Both the position numbers and the translations under genes were made by a program. A stretch of 64,000 nucleotides of DNA from Marchantia polymorpha subsp. ruderalis (lineage: Eukaryota > Streptophyta > Marchantiopsida > Marchantiales > Marchantiaceae), in the NCBI GenBank assembly GCA_037833965.1, contig AP031356.1:10934501-10998500 (forward strand). The letters are read 5' to 3'. Below, piece after piece: positions 38,770 through 52,300 of this stretch (the stretch's first letter is position 1; each line of letters begins with the position of its first letter). The notes beneath the pieces are model-generated. The model saw nothing but the letters and a program-made list of their open reading frames with translations, was not told the DNA's origin and did no database searches.

Positions 38770-39230
38770 TAAACCATTTTGTTTAGCCTATGGCATCGAG
38801 TGTATGCTTTTGATAGAGTACGAACTTATGATACTTCAAATTGCTTCTAAGGCACATTTGACTCTGAATGAGTCGCAACGAAGGCGGTTGGTGCAATTTA
38901 ACGAATTGAACAAGGTTTGTAGGCAAGACAAGCAATGGAGATGGCTCACGCAAAAACGAAGAAGACGTGGGATGCTAAGGTAGAAAAACGGATGTTCAAG
39001 AAGTAAGACTTTGTGATGATATATGATTAAAGTACTTTCGAAGAACTCATAAAAAATTTACACCCAAGTGATTTAAACGGTATGAAATTAAGGAATTCTT
39101 TGCAACAAAATATATCTATTCTTTACAAAATTTAGATGAAAAGAACTATACAGATTGAGATAATCATGATAAGTTGAAGAACACTTATGTAAACTAAGAA
39201 GAATCCAAGGAAGTATTCTGCTATAAGCGT
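38770..39230 (+). mobile_element. Gypsy (Ty3) integrase C-terminal remnant
   Basis: A plus-strand frame reads AYGIECMLLIEYELMILQ, then LNESQRRRLVQFNELNK, then WLTQKRRRRGM. This matches the region after the gypsy integrase core where plant elements read xYGxEPxxPxE...LxELxE...Q. Stops and frame changes follow. It lies next to the copia remnant in the opposite orientation, so retroelements are nested or stacked here. Confidence 0.6.
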
Positions 39231-40848
39231 GGAGCTAAGGTTATGGAGTAGTTAGCTTCTAAGAGTTGTTAAATTTTGAGTACAATAATCTTGTGTGCTT
39301 TCTAGAAACTATGCTTTCACCTGTCGAATAGTGGAAGTATAGCTCCATTCAAGTTTTCTAGTGTTTGGTGTGGAATTTAGAATGGTTGGGAAGTTTACTT
39401 TTGAAACTTAAATACTAGGGTATATAATGGGCTCTCTAGGAGATTTATGGACTACCAAGAGTGCCTTGTTTATCGATTCGTTGTGTTAGTTCTTGTGTAG
39501 AAGGCCTCGAACTTCACGGTTTTACACAGAATATTTGTGAGTTAAAATTAGTGCTTTTTTGTTCTCTCCTAAGGGGAGCCACATGAAATCTTTGTTACTT
39601 CGTTTCTTTCATACGCTGACGTTTCATCTGACGTCATCTTGCAGTATCAATAATATGTCAATTTCAGAATTTACTACGTGTAAGATTGACAAGCATTACT
39701 TGTATAATTAGAATATGAAATCTTTCAAACGACATATTTATCTGCCCGTAATCTTGATTGACCGCAAGCAATGCATATCAAAGTTCACTTTCTTTAAGAT
39801 GATTTAATTCAATTCATTCATATTATGATGATGAGACTACCTTCAAATTTAAATTTTTCAATGATATTATATATATGTATATGATAATTTTAAAATGTTG
39901 AGATTAATCATTTTTCTAGTCCAATGACTAAACATGGACCACAGAATATCGAAAGTATGTTTGTAAAAAGACGAAAAAATTGTGAAAAAAATTCAAGTCA
40001 CATAGTAAAATTCAGTTTCGTTTTATCCAACAACAAAAAAAAGACTTCTACCATAAATTTTTGAGACACATTAATCATACATAAAGACTTATTTGAAGTA
40101 CCTTCTATGTATAGTAATAAAATAATTTTAAACAAATAAAAAATGATCTCAACAAACAGGAAAATATCTACTTGATTTTGGATCGAATTTCGTATCAACG
40201 GGTGTCACAAATTTGTACTTGCAAAATTTTATATCGAAAAACTAAGTTTTTTTTTTAATTACATTTGAACAATCCTGCTTTTAAAACATTTTTCCCGAAG
40301 TTTGTCATGAATATCACAGCTAAACATTGTAGTATACATCTAGGAGTTAATCGCTGTTGTAATCTACAGTGCACAAAGCATGAACTGGCTTATATTAACT
40401 CAGGATTGGTACAAGTCAACCCGCAGTACAGTAGAGAAACTACCATATAAAATAGAAACATTGTAGGTAGCAATTGAAGACCGAGTACACTGACCAGGTG
40501 CAAGTCAACTTGATGCAAAATTTGTTTAGTTATCACCAAAGACAACACCGACCTTCGTGTTTATAGCTTCAGAATCCCACAGACTCATATGAAGAGGTTG
40601 GATATTCAATGCAGATTTCCCATGCCAAAATAACAATTGAGACTCGAGGGTTCTCAGTACAGCCTCTTCTGGACGGACTTTCAAGTTTTATTCTTTTTTT
40701 TTCTCTGTTCAGAACTTCTTTTGAAACAATGTCAAGAAGTCCATCTTGATCGACAATGTACATTTGAGATCCAAAATCTTCTACAGGGTGTCTTCGTAAC
40801 TTGTCCAACTAGGAACTATCGACTAAGATCTTAAGGGCTGCATTAGCA
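39231..40848. other. Intergenic and probable 3' flank of the PRAT gene
   Basis: AT-rich sequence with no recognised coding region. The last few hundred bases before 40849 probably include the 3' untranslated region of the minus-strand PRAT gene. Confidence 0.45.
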
Positions 40849-43800
40849 TCAAGTACGTCTGGATTGATCATCGCTTGGCTTTGACGGACGAAATTGTGCA
40901 AAAAGTCCTGCAAAGGGGGGTAGAGTGAAAGGTGGAAGCACAGGAACCAAAGCTTGCATCAATTGCGGGAAGTCTTTCTGTTGTGACGGCCTTGATGTGT
41001 AAGATTTCGTCGCTGCCATAGCAGCTCTGGGTTTGTTAAGCGACTCCAGGATGTAAGAAAACACACCAAAACTAACACAACTTTGAAGTAAAGCTTGAGG
41101 ACTCCCTGCATAACAATATAAAGACAAAGTTTATGAGCATAAAATTACCTCCATTCTTAACCATACCGATCAGATGTTTTCAATCGTTCCAGTGACAACC
41201 ACAGAGAACACAACAAGACTACTTATAACCAACTGGCTGACAGATCATCCATAAGAAAGCTAAAAATAGTTCTCAATTGACTGTGCTAAAGAGAAACTAG
41301 AAATTTTGGAAAAATGTACTCACCTGGAGTGCTCAAAGCAAGGCCAGTGGCGCAGCCAGCAATACCCGCATTTAAAGCTGTAAAAGTGGAAGTCACGCAT
41401 TAGTAATCTATGATGTTCAAAACATATTCAGATAAATTCCCCACGATGATTAGTCTGAAGGCGAATGGGGTTTCATAGCACACCACCTCAACAACGGAGA
41501 TTTGAAAACCCATTCATGCAAATAACAACTGGAGCTTACAAGTAAGTCAGAACAAAAGCTAGAGATAATAGTCTAATCCAGTCTATGCGCCGGGGAAAAA
41601 TGTATTGTCATACCGTCTTCCACACCCCGTATCCTTCTCAGGTAGCAAGAAACGACACTATGTACTCCTGATAGGAGGGCAAATGTCTACACAAACAAAC
41701 AAACATTGTGTGGTGAACATAAGCTTCAATCAGAGCAGAAAACATCACAAAAACTTCAGAAGATACATTTTGACAGGATCTAATATGTGTTCAACAAAAT
41801 GGTATGGTAAATGCAATTTATCAACGTCGATACAGAAAAGGTACACTTGATGTTTACATGTCGGAGAACAATGAGAAGAAATGTATAGACATATGAAGAA
41901 TATTAACATATGCAACAAAATCTTCGTCCGCATATGCAGCGATTGACGGGAAGAAAGGCAATGAAAGAAAGGAGAAAGGCGAAGTCCTTGTACGAAAAGA
42001 GATGCACATGTCAAGATCGAGAACACGAACTCAATACGAGCGGCGGGGCTATGACAGAATTTTAAAGGCATGTCAGTACAGTAAAGCAAAGTAATGAGAA
42101 AAAAAAATTTCAACATTGTGGGATACACATACTGTGACCTACTCGAAGGCAGCCTAAAAAATTGAAATGCCATGCAGTCCAGTCAGATCCTGGTTGAACA
42201 TATGACATAGCGCAAGTCAAGTGCAGATGACGTTCTACCCTATATGAAAGTGAGGACATATGAAGAAAGAAAGTGGAAGAGAAGTGTTAAGCAGGTGTCA
42301 TGAAGGTATCGAAAGCGCGATGTGTAAGCTTGGATACTAAACAGAAATGCAAATGCTATAGTCAACGCAGAAAGTTAGCGTGTATCATGCGGCTCCCTCT
42401 CAGTTGGAAACAGTAAAAGTAGCTGAAAAGAACACGTCGATTCGAAGAAAGAATTCAAAACAAACAAGGATGCATAAAGTTTTATGAGAACAATAGAGAA
42501 TCTTCCATCAAGAAAATACACTTAAGTGTATAATTTCCAAACCCCGTGGCAAAAAACTTTGTCACAGATCCTCGGCTTAGAATACCTTTGCTGAAGATCC
42601 ACCTTCTTGTAGTGCTACCTTGAAGCCCTGCTTTTTGAATAGTCCAGATCCTGCATGTTACAACTCCAGTTTAGAAACCTCTACATCACGGCATTGACAT
42701 TGTCTAGACATTGTTGACCGTTTGGACGAACACTCTGATTTTAGAAGGGACACGATCACTTGGACACCCATAATAGTACAAACAACACGCAGGTTTATGA
42801 CATGACTTCCGCTGCTATGCTTCATTCCGATTAACAATCATGGACAGCATGGATGGTCAAAGAAAGAAGTAGAGACAATCCATTAAAATTTATCAGCTCT
42901 GTTAGATACTTGGCTGCATAGGTGCTCAGAAAAACTCTGAAAAACAAGTGAGTAAAGAATGTAAATTGATTCTTTCAGGCACTACTTCTACTAATCACTA
43001 AACTGATGTCTATGATTTAACATTAACTTTCTCGAATCAGTTCGCTGGTTGTTCAGGTGACATGTAAACCATCTAAGAAAAGAGACGGAGAATCAGAAGA
43101 TGGTAGCTTGTATTCTTCAAAACAATACAGAGAGAAAGGAATGATGTATTGTTCTGGACACGAATCGTGTAACATAGTGTTAGCGAGGTAGTGAGGCTAT
43201 AAGATGGATCTAAATATAAGATTGCAAAAATACAAATCTGTTAGCCTCAAACGAAACTCTCACCCTTAAACCTTGTATTGTTGGGTATCAATTAGGTACC
43301 GGCAAATTTATAAGGCAATTACTCCACCGGTGGAGTAATTTACCGGCAACAAATTACGAAGGGTTAAAGTTCCAAAACAAACGAAGTCGTCGTTTCATTT
43401 TTGCACCGGAAATAATTCTTTACTCCTCCCGCGTGGGTAGTTAACATGCGCAAAAGACAAAACTCAAATTGTATGAGTAAGCTAATGATTATCTAGGCCA
43501 GTCTTAAACCCTGGATTTGAAGCCAGTAAGCAAGGAGTAAAACATAACATAAATGCGCGGTAAGGCATGGCATGAACTCAGAAACCTAGAAAAGGTCAAG
43601 AATCTGCTCGTCAGGAACTAAGAGGAAAAAAACAGGAGAGATTTCAGAATTAAAATAGGCCTCTAACAAGAATCCCATGATCGTAAGTGACTCCATGTAT
43701 CGCACAGACAGGGTGGCGTTGAATAAAGTTGGTTTTTGTGGTAAATGAAGGCAGAATCTCCCAGGAACAACGACAATCGTACGACAATCTTACGTGCAGG

Positions 43801-44239
43801 TTTAGGTTTCAAAAACAAAACTCTCCACACATGCGTAAACATTCCCCGAGTGTAACTGTTACCGAGCAACAAAATTCCTATGATCAGGAAACCCCCCTCA
43901 AATCATCAGTTCAACGTGAGCTCGTACGACTCGGAGCAATCAATCTTCAAACCAGTCGCTCGACATCGATAAACCCGAACAACCATGCATGCTGCTAAAA
44001 ATTCATTCACGTGGCAAAGCATCCTGTACACCATCAACAGAAAAATTCGAAAACCCTCAGAACCCACAGCGCAATTGGTACGTACCGAATCCGAAAACCG
44101 ACCCCATCACAGCACCGGCAAGAGCATCGCCCATGCCTTTAAAAGCGCAAACCAAAGGACCCTGTCTGGCTTCGCCCATGGGCCCCGGAAAGTCCACACT
44201 GTCGCCATCACCGTCAGAGCCTCCGGGCACCATCGCCAT
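40849..44239 (-). CDS. PRAT (Tim17/Tim22/Tim23) family protein, HP22/PRAT3-like
   Basis: Five minus-strand exons join with consistent phases: 44239-44086, 42650-42586, 41686-41614, 41377-41324 and 41105-40849. All introns are GT-AG; the total is 603 nt, 200 residues. The Tim17-type membrane domain spans about residues 37-135. It opens with GDALAGAVMGSVFGFGSGLF, has KTFALLSGVHSVVSCYLRRI (about 73-92), and carries the C-terminal half of the PRAT signature as R93-x3-D97-x6-AG-x3-G109. It ends with SPQALLQSCVSFGVFSYILE. The last part of the protein is Pro/Ser-rich and polar. Length and sequence fit the plant HP22/PRAT3-type proteins (about 210 residues in Arabidopsis), small hydrophobic channel-like relatives of protein and solute translocases in organelle membranes. 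Whether this protein sits in plastid or mitochondria cannot be read from the sequence. The first ATG is followed by an acidic, Gly-rich leader rather than a clear transit peptide. Confidence 0.88.
43317..43340. repeat. 24-bp perfect palindrome in PRAT intron 1
   Basis: Bases 43317-43328 and 43329-43340 are exact reverse complements with no spacer. A TACCGGCAA phrase occurs on both sides (about 43296 and 43341), so the palindrome sits between short direct repeats. Confidence 0.9.
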
Positions 44240-44576
44240 GTCTCTCGCACAATCAAGAGCCGAATCGGGTTCGGGAAATTTGCAACAGCAGAGCAGCCAG
44301 CAAGCGAGAGAGAGAGAGAGAGCGAGCGAGCGGCCGAGCTCAGTCGCGAGAGGTCACAAGTGGAACCGTGACAGGGCACTATCCTCAGCGCAGCTGCTTC
44401 GGCGGACTGCAGCTTTGCTTCCCTCCGATCGGAAACACCCGCGGTCTGTCCGACCGCAGCGCTAACCCAACCGCGAGGGCTGCTCCAACTGTGGTTACGA
44501 TTCCTCCACTACACGACATCACAGTCCAACCGGAGGGTCTCCGAGCAATACTGTACAGCGAAGGGAGGAGGTAACA

Positions 44577-44582
44577 TGGGCC
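44577..44582. promoter_or_regulatory. TGGGCC (site II-type) element upstream of PRAT gene
   Basis: A TGGGCC hexamer lies about 340 bases upstream of the PRAT start codon, near a TATTATAG sequence on the minus strand. Site II elements of this type are common in plant nuclear genes for organelle proteins. A single hexamer can occur by chance. Confidence 0.3.
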
Positions 44583-46483
44583 TCGGCTATAATAGCGTCA
44601 CGAGGGCACAGGGTCATGGGCTTCTCTGTACCTAAGCTGACCTGGTGTCACTTGCTTTCCGACCCAATCCATTTCGTTCATTTCCCATTTGTTAAAACGG
44701 GACGATCTGCACCTGGAACCAACCAACTGTAATGACGAGTCATCCCACCTCATCACCTGTCATTCTCCCTACCGAATGACGTGGTGTTGAAAGTTTCACA
44801 TTTCGTTTACTAAAATTCACTATTGTGAGTTATTGTGCCGGTGAAATGTGTATCTGTCAATACATTTGTTTCTCTGATTTACCTTAAAAATACAAAAAAC
44901 TTTATTCAACAATTATTTGATCAATAAAATGTATCAATAAAAGTGGAAGTTAGATACAAAATTTATTTTGAAATGAATTATATATTGTATTCTACCTAAC
45001 ATACAATTATCTTAACACAAGTATCACTAATTGTGAAATAAATTGTGGTGTTTGTCAAAATTTCTCAAAGTCATCATAGCAAACCATGAAACAATTCAGA
45101 TAGACGCTTTAAAGAAATTGAATTATATATTTGAGCTGTGATTAAATTTAAACAAATTAAACTTGTATATCATATAATTTTTCTATCTAAACATGAAGCT
45201 CCTACTATTATTATAGTTTAGCATGGTTGATCAGGTTTTGTAAATTTACAATAGTCAAATTACAATCATTACACAAACTGTTGATGATAAATACGTATTC
45301 ATAAACAAATCAATAAAATCATTTACCTCCAAATTTCGGTAAATAAAGTGGAAGAATAAACTACTACTCCATTGATTTAAATGATAATTCGTAACATCAA
45401 AATCAAAAAATCAGATAAAGAGTATAATTTAAAGTCTAATCTCATAATTCAGATGTGTATTTTTTTTATTCAAGTTTGATGAAATGATACATTATATAAA
45501 AAAAATGGAACTTAAATTGCATTAACTAAAGATGTTATTTATAATTATGACTAAAATTTAATGTATTTAAAAGATTTAAAAGCATACAAAATCCAATTAT
45601 TTCTATTTTTTGTGTGATTTAGTACACAAGGAATTGGTGCATAATTGTTTTCTTGCAACAACTCATGTTCAGCATATAAAAAATCGTGTTATTTACATTC
45701 ATATCCTAAAAAATATATTTTTAAAAAATATATATTATTTTTTTCAATGTTATCGAATCTGATGTATTTTGAGGATTACTTTTGCAAATTAATTAATTAA
45801 TTATCATTAACCTTTCAATATTCTGATTCCACATATAAGACATATTTTGAATATCGTACAACTTGGAAAGCAAGGCAGAATATACTATCGAAATTATAAT
45901 ATAAAAATTAACATGAAATTATAAAATTATTAAAATAATAATAATTTTATTTTTTAAAAAAATTTCAAATTAAAAATTGATGTATTATTTACTGCATTGT
46001 ATTTTTATTGGATACTCTAAATAAAACTTGTGAATACGATTGAAATGATGAAATACATAATGTGAAATATAAATTGCAAACACTATCTGCAAATAACTAT
46101 TTATATGCTTTGTACATTTATTCATATTAGTTTATTTATTAATATTTTTTATACTCGTAGAACTTGAATTATGAATATCTTATTTGATCTTCTTTTTATG
46201 CATTATCATAAATTTGACATTCTTTGTTTCAGTTTGTGACATCGGTATGTTAAAAAAAATCTTATTGAATGTTTAGGTAAAATCAAATTCATAAAAATTC
46301 TACTTGTCACATGCAATATTATCTCTGGTGAAAACATATTTCAAATTTATAATTTTGATTGTAAACAATTGATTTTTTTCATTCATGTTTTGTAGATATT
46401 GTTTCTAAACTTTGATGCATTTTTCAATATCTAATTTCGATTTAATAAAAAATAAAAAATAAACTTGTTTTCTTCAATTCATT

Positions 46484-46523
46484 TTTCATCTATTTGTACA
46501 TCTCTATTTACAAATAGATGAAA
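46484..46523. repeat. 15-bp perfect inverted repeat, 10-nt loop
   Basis: Arms 46484-46498 and 46509-46523 are exact reverse complements within AT-rich DNA. Confidence 0.9.
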
Positions 46524-48259
46524 TGACTTGATTTTAGAAGAAATTCAATTTTGAAATTTTTTTAGAATTTTCAGCATAGTGAAAAACACATATGAATATT
46601 CAGATACTTACTAATTAAATTTTTTTTTATTATATTTCATATTTATTAAATAATTCGGATTTCTTTTGGCTTTATGGATTGATAAATTTACTAAAATAAA
46701 TTATTTCATATTATTATTCTAAATTTTTATTTATATTTTTCATTTATCATAAATAATGCTCAAATTTATTTATTTGAGATTTATAGACAAAGATACTTTT
46801 CTACATTGTTATTGATCTCTTAAAATGTTAATTATTCATCTTGATGTTAAAATTATTTTATGAATTTTTGTTTTTCACATGCATATATCTTTTGAACTTT
46901 CAGAATTCTTTCTTTAAAATATTTATTTTTATTCGGTCAAAATTTTTAGATAATGATTTAATTCAATAAAAATAAATGTATACTGATTTATGAATGTTAT
47001 TTTTAAAAATATTAATATATATATTTCAGTTTACAAAAAATGTCTCTTTTTGGATAAAATGTTTAATCTGATTTTTCATTGATTTCTATATTTTTAAATT
47101 ATGTCTTATATATATTTGATATCAGTTTTAAAAACATATTTTGATATTTTGAAGACTCTTCATTAAAGTGGATTTTACCAAATCAATAACTAAAAAGTAT
47201 AGTTGAATTCAAGACTCAAGTTATTAAATTCATGACCATGGTTAAGTGCTTGCTATATTAACAATATTTTGTAAGCAAGTTTCTAAATCGAGTTTTATAA
47301 TAATCTCTGAATCTCTACTCATAGCTCTTGCAATTGCTTTGATTTATGAGCCGTTTGGTGTGGCAGAACTTTTACTTTAGCCAAACAAAAAGAACCTACT
47401 ACAAAAAAACAAAACTTGTAAAGTTTTAATCTCCCATGCACTCTGTAAAATGTAAATCATGTTGGTTTTAGAAAGTAATTGACATTCACATGGATTTACA
47501 CTTCATTTGAGTTCAAAAGTTGAAGTCTTTGTCTCTCACGAGAGAAATTTAACAATTTTCTAATTAAAGTTGTTTAAATGTGATTTCAAAAAAACTCATT
47601 TTTTTATATCATCAAATTTGTAATTCACATCCATGAAAATATGCAGAGTTTTAGGTAAAATTCAATTTGTTTACTTGAAACTCATTGAAGTTTCGATTGA
47701 AGATTTGAATAATATTATATGTATTTATCTTGAAAATTAAAACTAATTTACATCTTGTGAAGAAAATTCAAAATTTTGATACATTTTACGATATAATAAA
47801 TATACTACAATTCTGTTGAATAGTAAAATTTGGGAATAAATTATTTGAAAGTATATCATCATGACACAAATAGCTTACTAAAACTCAACAAGTATTGTTT
47901 CATTCGATAAAATTTGACCGATAGTTCACGTCATCCATGTTTTATTATTGATTGATAGTGCAAAAGTATGATTGTGCTTGAGCGTAAAGCAAGATGAATG
48001 AGCAAAGCGTAGTATAAGAAAAGTTCACGAGTGAGAAAAAAAAATTCTTTAATGAAATCTTTTGAAAGTTGAAATAAACTTTGAAGTGCTCACACACATA
48101 TCAGACTTCTGGAGTATACATTGAAAAAAAATGCATCAAGTAGAAAAACTTTCTATCCATCACTTAACGGATTTAACTGAAGCCTCATCTAAGACAAAAA
48201 GCCTGACGGTACAAAGGATCTTATAAAGATAGAACAAGCAGTGAGCAATGGTGACTCAA

Positions 48260-49393
48260 TGTAACACTAGGATTTAGAAAGAAGCTCGTTCGGAAATAAA
48301 AACATAAACTCTGAGGATGTGAGATTTCAACAATGGTTTCATTCTCTCTTATATAGCTATTATCAACAAGTACAAAGAGATAAGATCTTATACTCACGAC
48401 TTATTTCACTCGTAGTGGATGAATGGCGTGCCGGATAACACTAACAAGCATAAAGATTTGTGACATGACGCTCCCAACTAACACATTAACTATCACACTC
48501 AATTATTACATAACAAACACATGAATCGCTGACGGATAACACTAACAAGCATAAAGATTTGTGACATGACGCTCCCAACTAACACATTAACTATCACACT
48601 CAATTCTTACATAACAAACACATGAATCGCTGACGTGACACTCCTAACTAACACACTAACTATCGCACTCAATCTTTATCTAACAAGCACACGGATCGTC
48701 GGTGTGACGTTGTCAATTAACACATTTACTCTCTACCTACCAAGTACACGGATCGTTGACGTGACATTGTAAACTAACACATTTACTCTCTATTTATTAA
48801 GCACGCGGATTGCTGACGTGACATTGTCAACTAACACATTTACTCTCTATTTACTAAGCACGCGGATTGCAAACGTGGCAACTATGACTAGTGCGTTCTA
48901 AAGTAACTATATAATCATTTTGAGTAACCTCTACCTTAGTTCTAACTAACTAAGATGGTTACATTCAGCTAAATGCAAGTCCACATAATTCATATCGCTT
49001 ATTTTGAATATAAAAAACTTAAAATCTCGCTTAAAACATAATGTAACCATCTTTAGTTAGTAATAACTAAAGTACATGTTACTCTAAATCTTAATATGGA
49101 TACTTTAGCGTGCACTAGTCGTAGTTGCCACGTCAGCAATCTGCACACTTGGTAGGTAGAGAGTAGTTTTGTTAGATTACAGTGTCATGTCAACGATCTA
49201 TGTGCTTATTATAGTTATGCGCCACGTTATCTATCCACTAAGAGTGTGATGTATGGTGGAGATAAGATCTTATCTCCTTTGACTTGTTGGTGAGAGCTAT
49301 ATAAAGAAAAAGATAACTATTGTTAGTATTTATCATCTTCAGATTTGACGTTTCTATCTTCGAGTGAACTTCTCTCTAAACCCTAGTGTTACA
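48260..49393. mobile_element. Foldback transposon with tandem-repeat-expanded left arm
   Basis: The ends match as inverted repeats (left TGTAACACTAGG.TTTAGA, right its complement). The match continues inward through shared blocks: TATATAGCT, AACAAGT, GATAAGATCTTAT, TAGTGGAT, CTCTCTACCTACCAAGT, CGTGGCAACTA.GACTAGTGC, CTAACTAA.GATGGTTACATT. The right arm is about 350 bases (49041-49393) and the left arm about 700. The left arm is longer because it holds tandem copies: an almost exact 101-bp duplication (48433-48533 and 48534-48634), then several degenerate 58-70-bp units to about 48880. No protein is encoded. Long inverted arms with internal tandem units are typical of foldback-type DNA transposons. 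No convincing target-site duplication was found. Confidence 0.8.
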
Positions 49394-52300
49394 CATAAAC
49401 GTAGCAATTTACAAACTCGCGATTGATATATGCTTTGATCTTATAAAAAAAATTTATTTTTGAAAAAATATGGAAATAAATTAACATGATCATACACTTC
49501 ACATTGTACATTAATCTTACAACACGAATTGCATAATTAAAAATTAGATTGATGAAAAACACAACATGAAAATAGAATCAAATTTTTGTTTTTAAAATAA
49601 TTTGGTTTTGCCATGTTGTCATGAGGAGCTTAAGTAATCACTTTGTTGGTTAGTTGATTGCAATCGTTGAAATTGTGATATGTGATTCATCGTTAATAAT
49701 GTTTGAATTCCATACTTAAAATATTTAGTATTGAAATAGCTAGGACATATGACACATGATTTGAGTATTATGTAGATTAGTTTAATTTATTGATGATTCA
49801 TTAAAAGCAAAGTGCGTACGCGTTACACTTTGGCAGTACAAGTAATCTTTAACTCTTGTGCATACTTTATTCTTCACTCCCAAGTCTCAAACATCATCAA
49901 TTACATGTTTTCTTTGTTCTAATCTGTTATGGTTGAAATATCATCTCATGATTGGATATTTGTGCTCAGTGCATTGATTGTTTCAAGTTTTTTCTACTAT
50001 CATTTGTAACTACATCACATTTGTTGAATTTTAAATTACATATTCATTTAGCAAGCAGAGTACGATCGAGTAGAGTACAAGACTATGAAACATCTTGTAT
50101 TATTTTCTTGATTCTAAATTGTTTTCTTGAAAATAAACCTAATGAATTTAGAAGTGCACATACTTACATGAAATTCTAGTCATTTAAATTTCAAATATGA
50201 AACTCAATGCGTTACTCATAACAATTTTACACGATAAAAATACTTGATATTGTACGCTCAAATGATACACACATGCAATTTAAAAAAAGTAGTTATATAT
50301 TTAACATGTTAGTATTATAACTATGAAAATGTGTGCAAATCCTCGATAACATAAGAATCATGAATGTCATGGAAGGAATCACGTTCTCTACTATCACATG
50401 AAACAAAGAAATGATGACAAAAGCATAGATCAAACATAATTACAAGCATAAACTGAAGATATCTCAATATATCACTGAAGTAACCATCACTAGATCAGTC
50501 CAACGTACATACAAACCAATTGGAGACAATGACATTCATGGTGAATCCTCATAGGTTGGAATACTCATATACAATCATTTTCTTCACATTGTAGTACTCA
50601 GCATGTATTTATGAAAATAGTTTTTAGAACTTGATGAAGTTGTGACATCGGTGGGATCCCATCAGGTAAAACTATACTTGATGGATTTCAGTAAATTATT
50701 TATGTTATGATGTGATTTCATCCAATAATTTACTCAAAATTTAGAAATGTTCATTCTTTTGAGTTGAAGGTGAAAAACTTCATCAATTGTTTCAAATACA
50801 ACTTATTAGATGATCATATAAAAAATATTTATTGATGTATACAAATGAGTTAGTTGATGTGAAGTACTATTTTAATGTTTTTAAAATTATTGCTTTGAAT
50901 TACTTGAAATATCTTAAATAATGCTTATACATAATTTAAAGCCATAAAATACAAAACACAATTATCTTGCCGTGATATATAGTTTGTCTGGGTGTGCAAC
51001 TCTTTGAAATCATTTTAAATTTAAAAGTGATAACTTTATAATAAGAAAAGGTGGATAGTTTAATATATTTAACGCAAACACAGCGATTAAAGTATACATG
51101 GCACTTCTCACATTTTCAATGTAATGATTAATTTTGTGGAGCCAATACCACGATGGAAGATATATTTATGTGTAAAGAAACCATTGTGATCAAGCTACAA
51201 AGGATCAGTTTGGGTGTATGGCTACCATTGAACTTATAGTTGCCATATTACCTTTAAATTTAGTTTGACCTTGTGTGTAATCATTCTTTCAGCTGTAGAT
51301 ACCCTAGGTATTATGTATATGTTACTTCTCTCGAAAGGTTTCACAATTCAAGGTGATACTTGATGACATAGCTTTATTTCTTAGAAATTATGATGTTTAT
51401 TCTAGCTGGCCCGGATAAATGTATTCCATGACGGAATTAATATCTAATGGAAGCTTTTATGACATTCTAACAAGCATATACTATATGAAAGTTGGCTACC
51501 ATCAATCTTCTTGGCTCTACTCGTGATTCAAGTGGAGGGATCGTTTCTTCTGGTTTCAAAATCACAACATTTGATGTCCCTTAAACATTTTGAGAAATAA
51601 AGGCTCTTTGATGCACAATGTTTAACTTCTAAATCTGACGAATTCACACTTTTACCAGGAGAGAGCAAAACTTTTCATTTATTACATGAGGCGTGGTTAT
51701 TTTTTTTCATCCATGTACAGTAAATTCCAGATATATTGAGTTCTTTATTGGTTTGAAATCACATATATCCAGACAGACCTCAAGTTCAGGCGCGATCAGT
51801 AAAGAGTCAAGTTTGGCACTGGTCTTGAATGCAGGTGTGACGTCATTTGTCCTTTGCATTTTATGATCGGAAAGTCGTAATTTTTTCGTTCATGAAGAAG
51901 ACATTATATACATGTTTTTAGCTATTTTACCCATGCATATCATGGAACATCTAGGTTTTCCGTTAAAAAAAAGTTTGACATTTATTGCAAATACAGACAA
52001 TGATTTGATTATGTTTAATCCCGCTGGTCAGTTGTGATTTACTTGGACTTGTGTCTATAGGTTAAAAGGTGGTAGCGTAAGTACTTCAGGGTACAAATCT
52101 AACCGGAATTTGATTCATCAGCACGTAGTATGAGTATTACGAAAATGGGAGGTTTTATTTTGCAACTTTGATATAAGAATAAAATTAATTTCTAGAGCAA
52201 TTCATGGCTTTAGGTATTATGATGTGGATATAAACGTTCACAACCAATCTCTGCGGTGCATTCATTGTATTTTCATAATACGATAGTTCTTGATTGGGTA

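Larger units (their letters stand above)
44240..48259. other. Upstream flank of PRAT gene, then AT-rich desert
   Basis: Bases 44240-44600 are the probable 5' leader and promoter of the minus-strand PRAT gene, with a GA/GAGC tract at 44307-44335. From about 44800 to 48250 the DNA is extremely AT-rich with no coding signal on either strand. A tight inverted repeat at 46484-46523 is listed separately. Confidence 0.5.

Noticed and set aside
41476-41491. 16-base sequence TAGCACACCACCTCAA shared with 23874-23889, both in hairpin loop regions
   Set aside because: In 64 kb about one shared 16-mer is expected by chance when both strands are counted; flanks do not match.
48433-48880. Possible CRISPR-like or satellite array
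   Set aside because: The repeats are adjacent without unique spacers and form part of the left arm of a foldback transposon.
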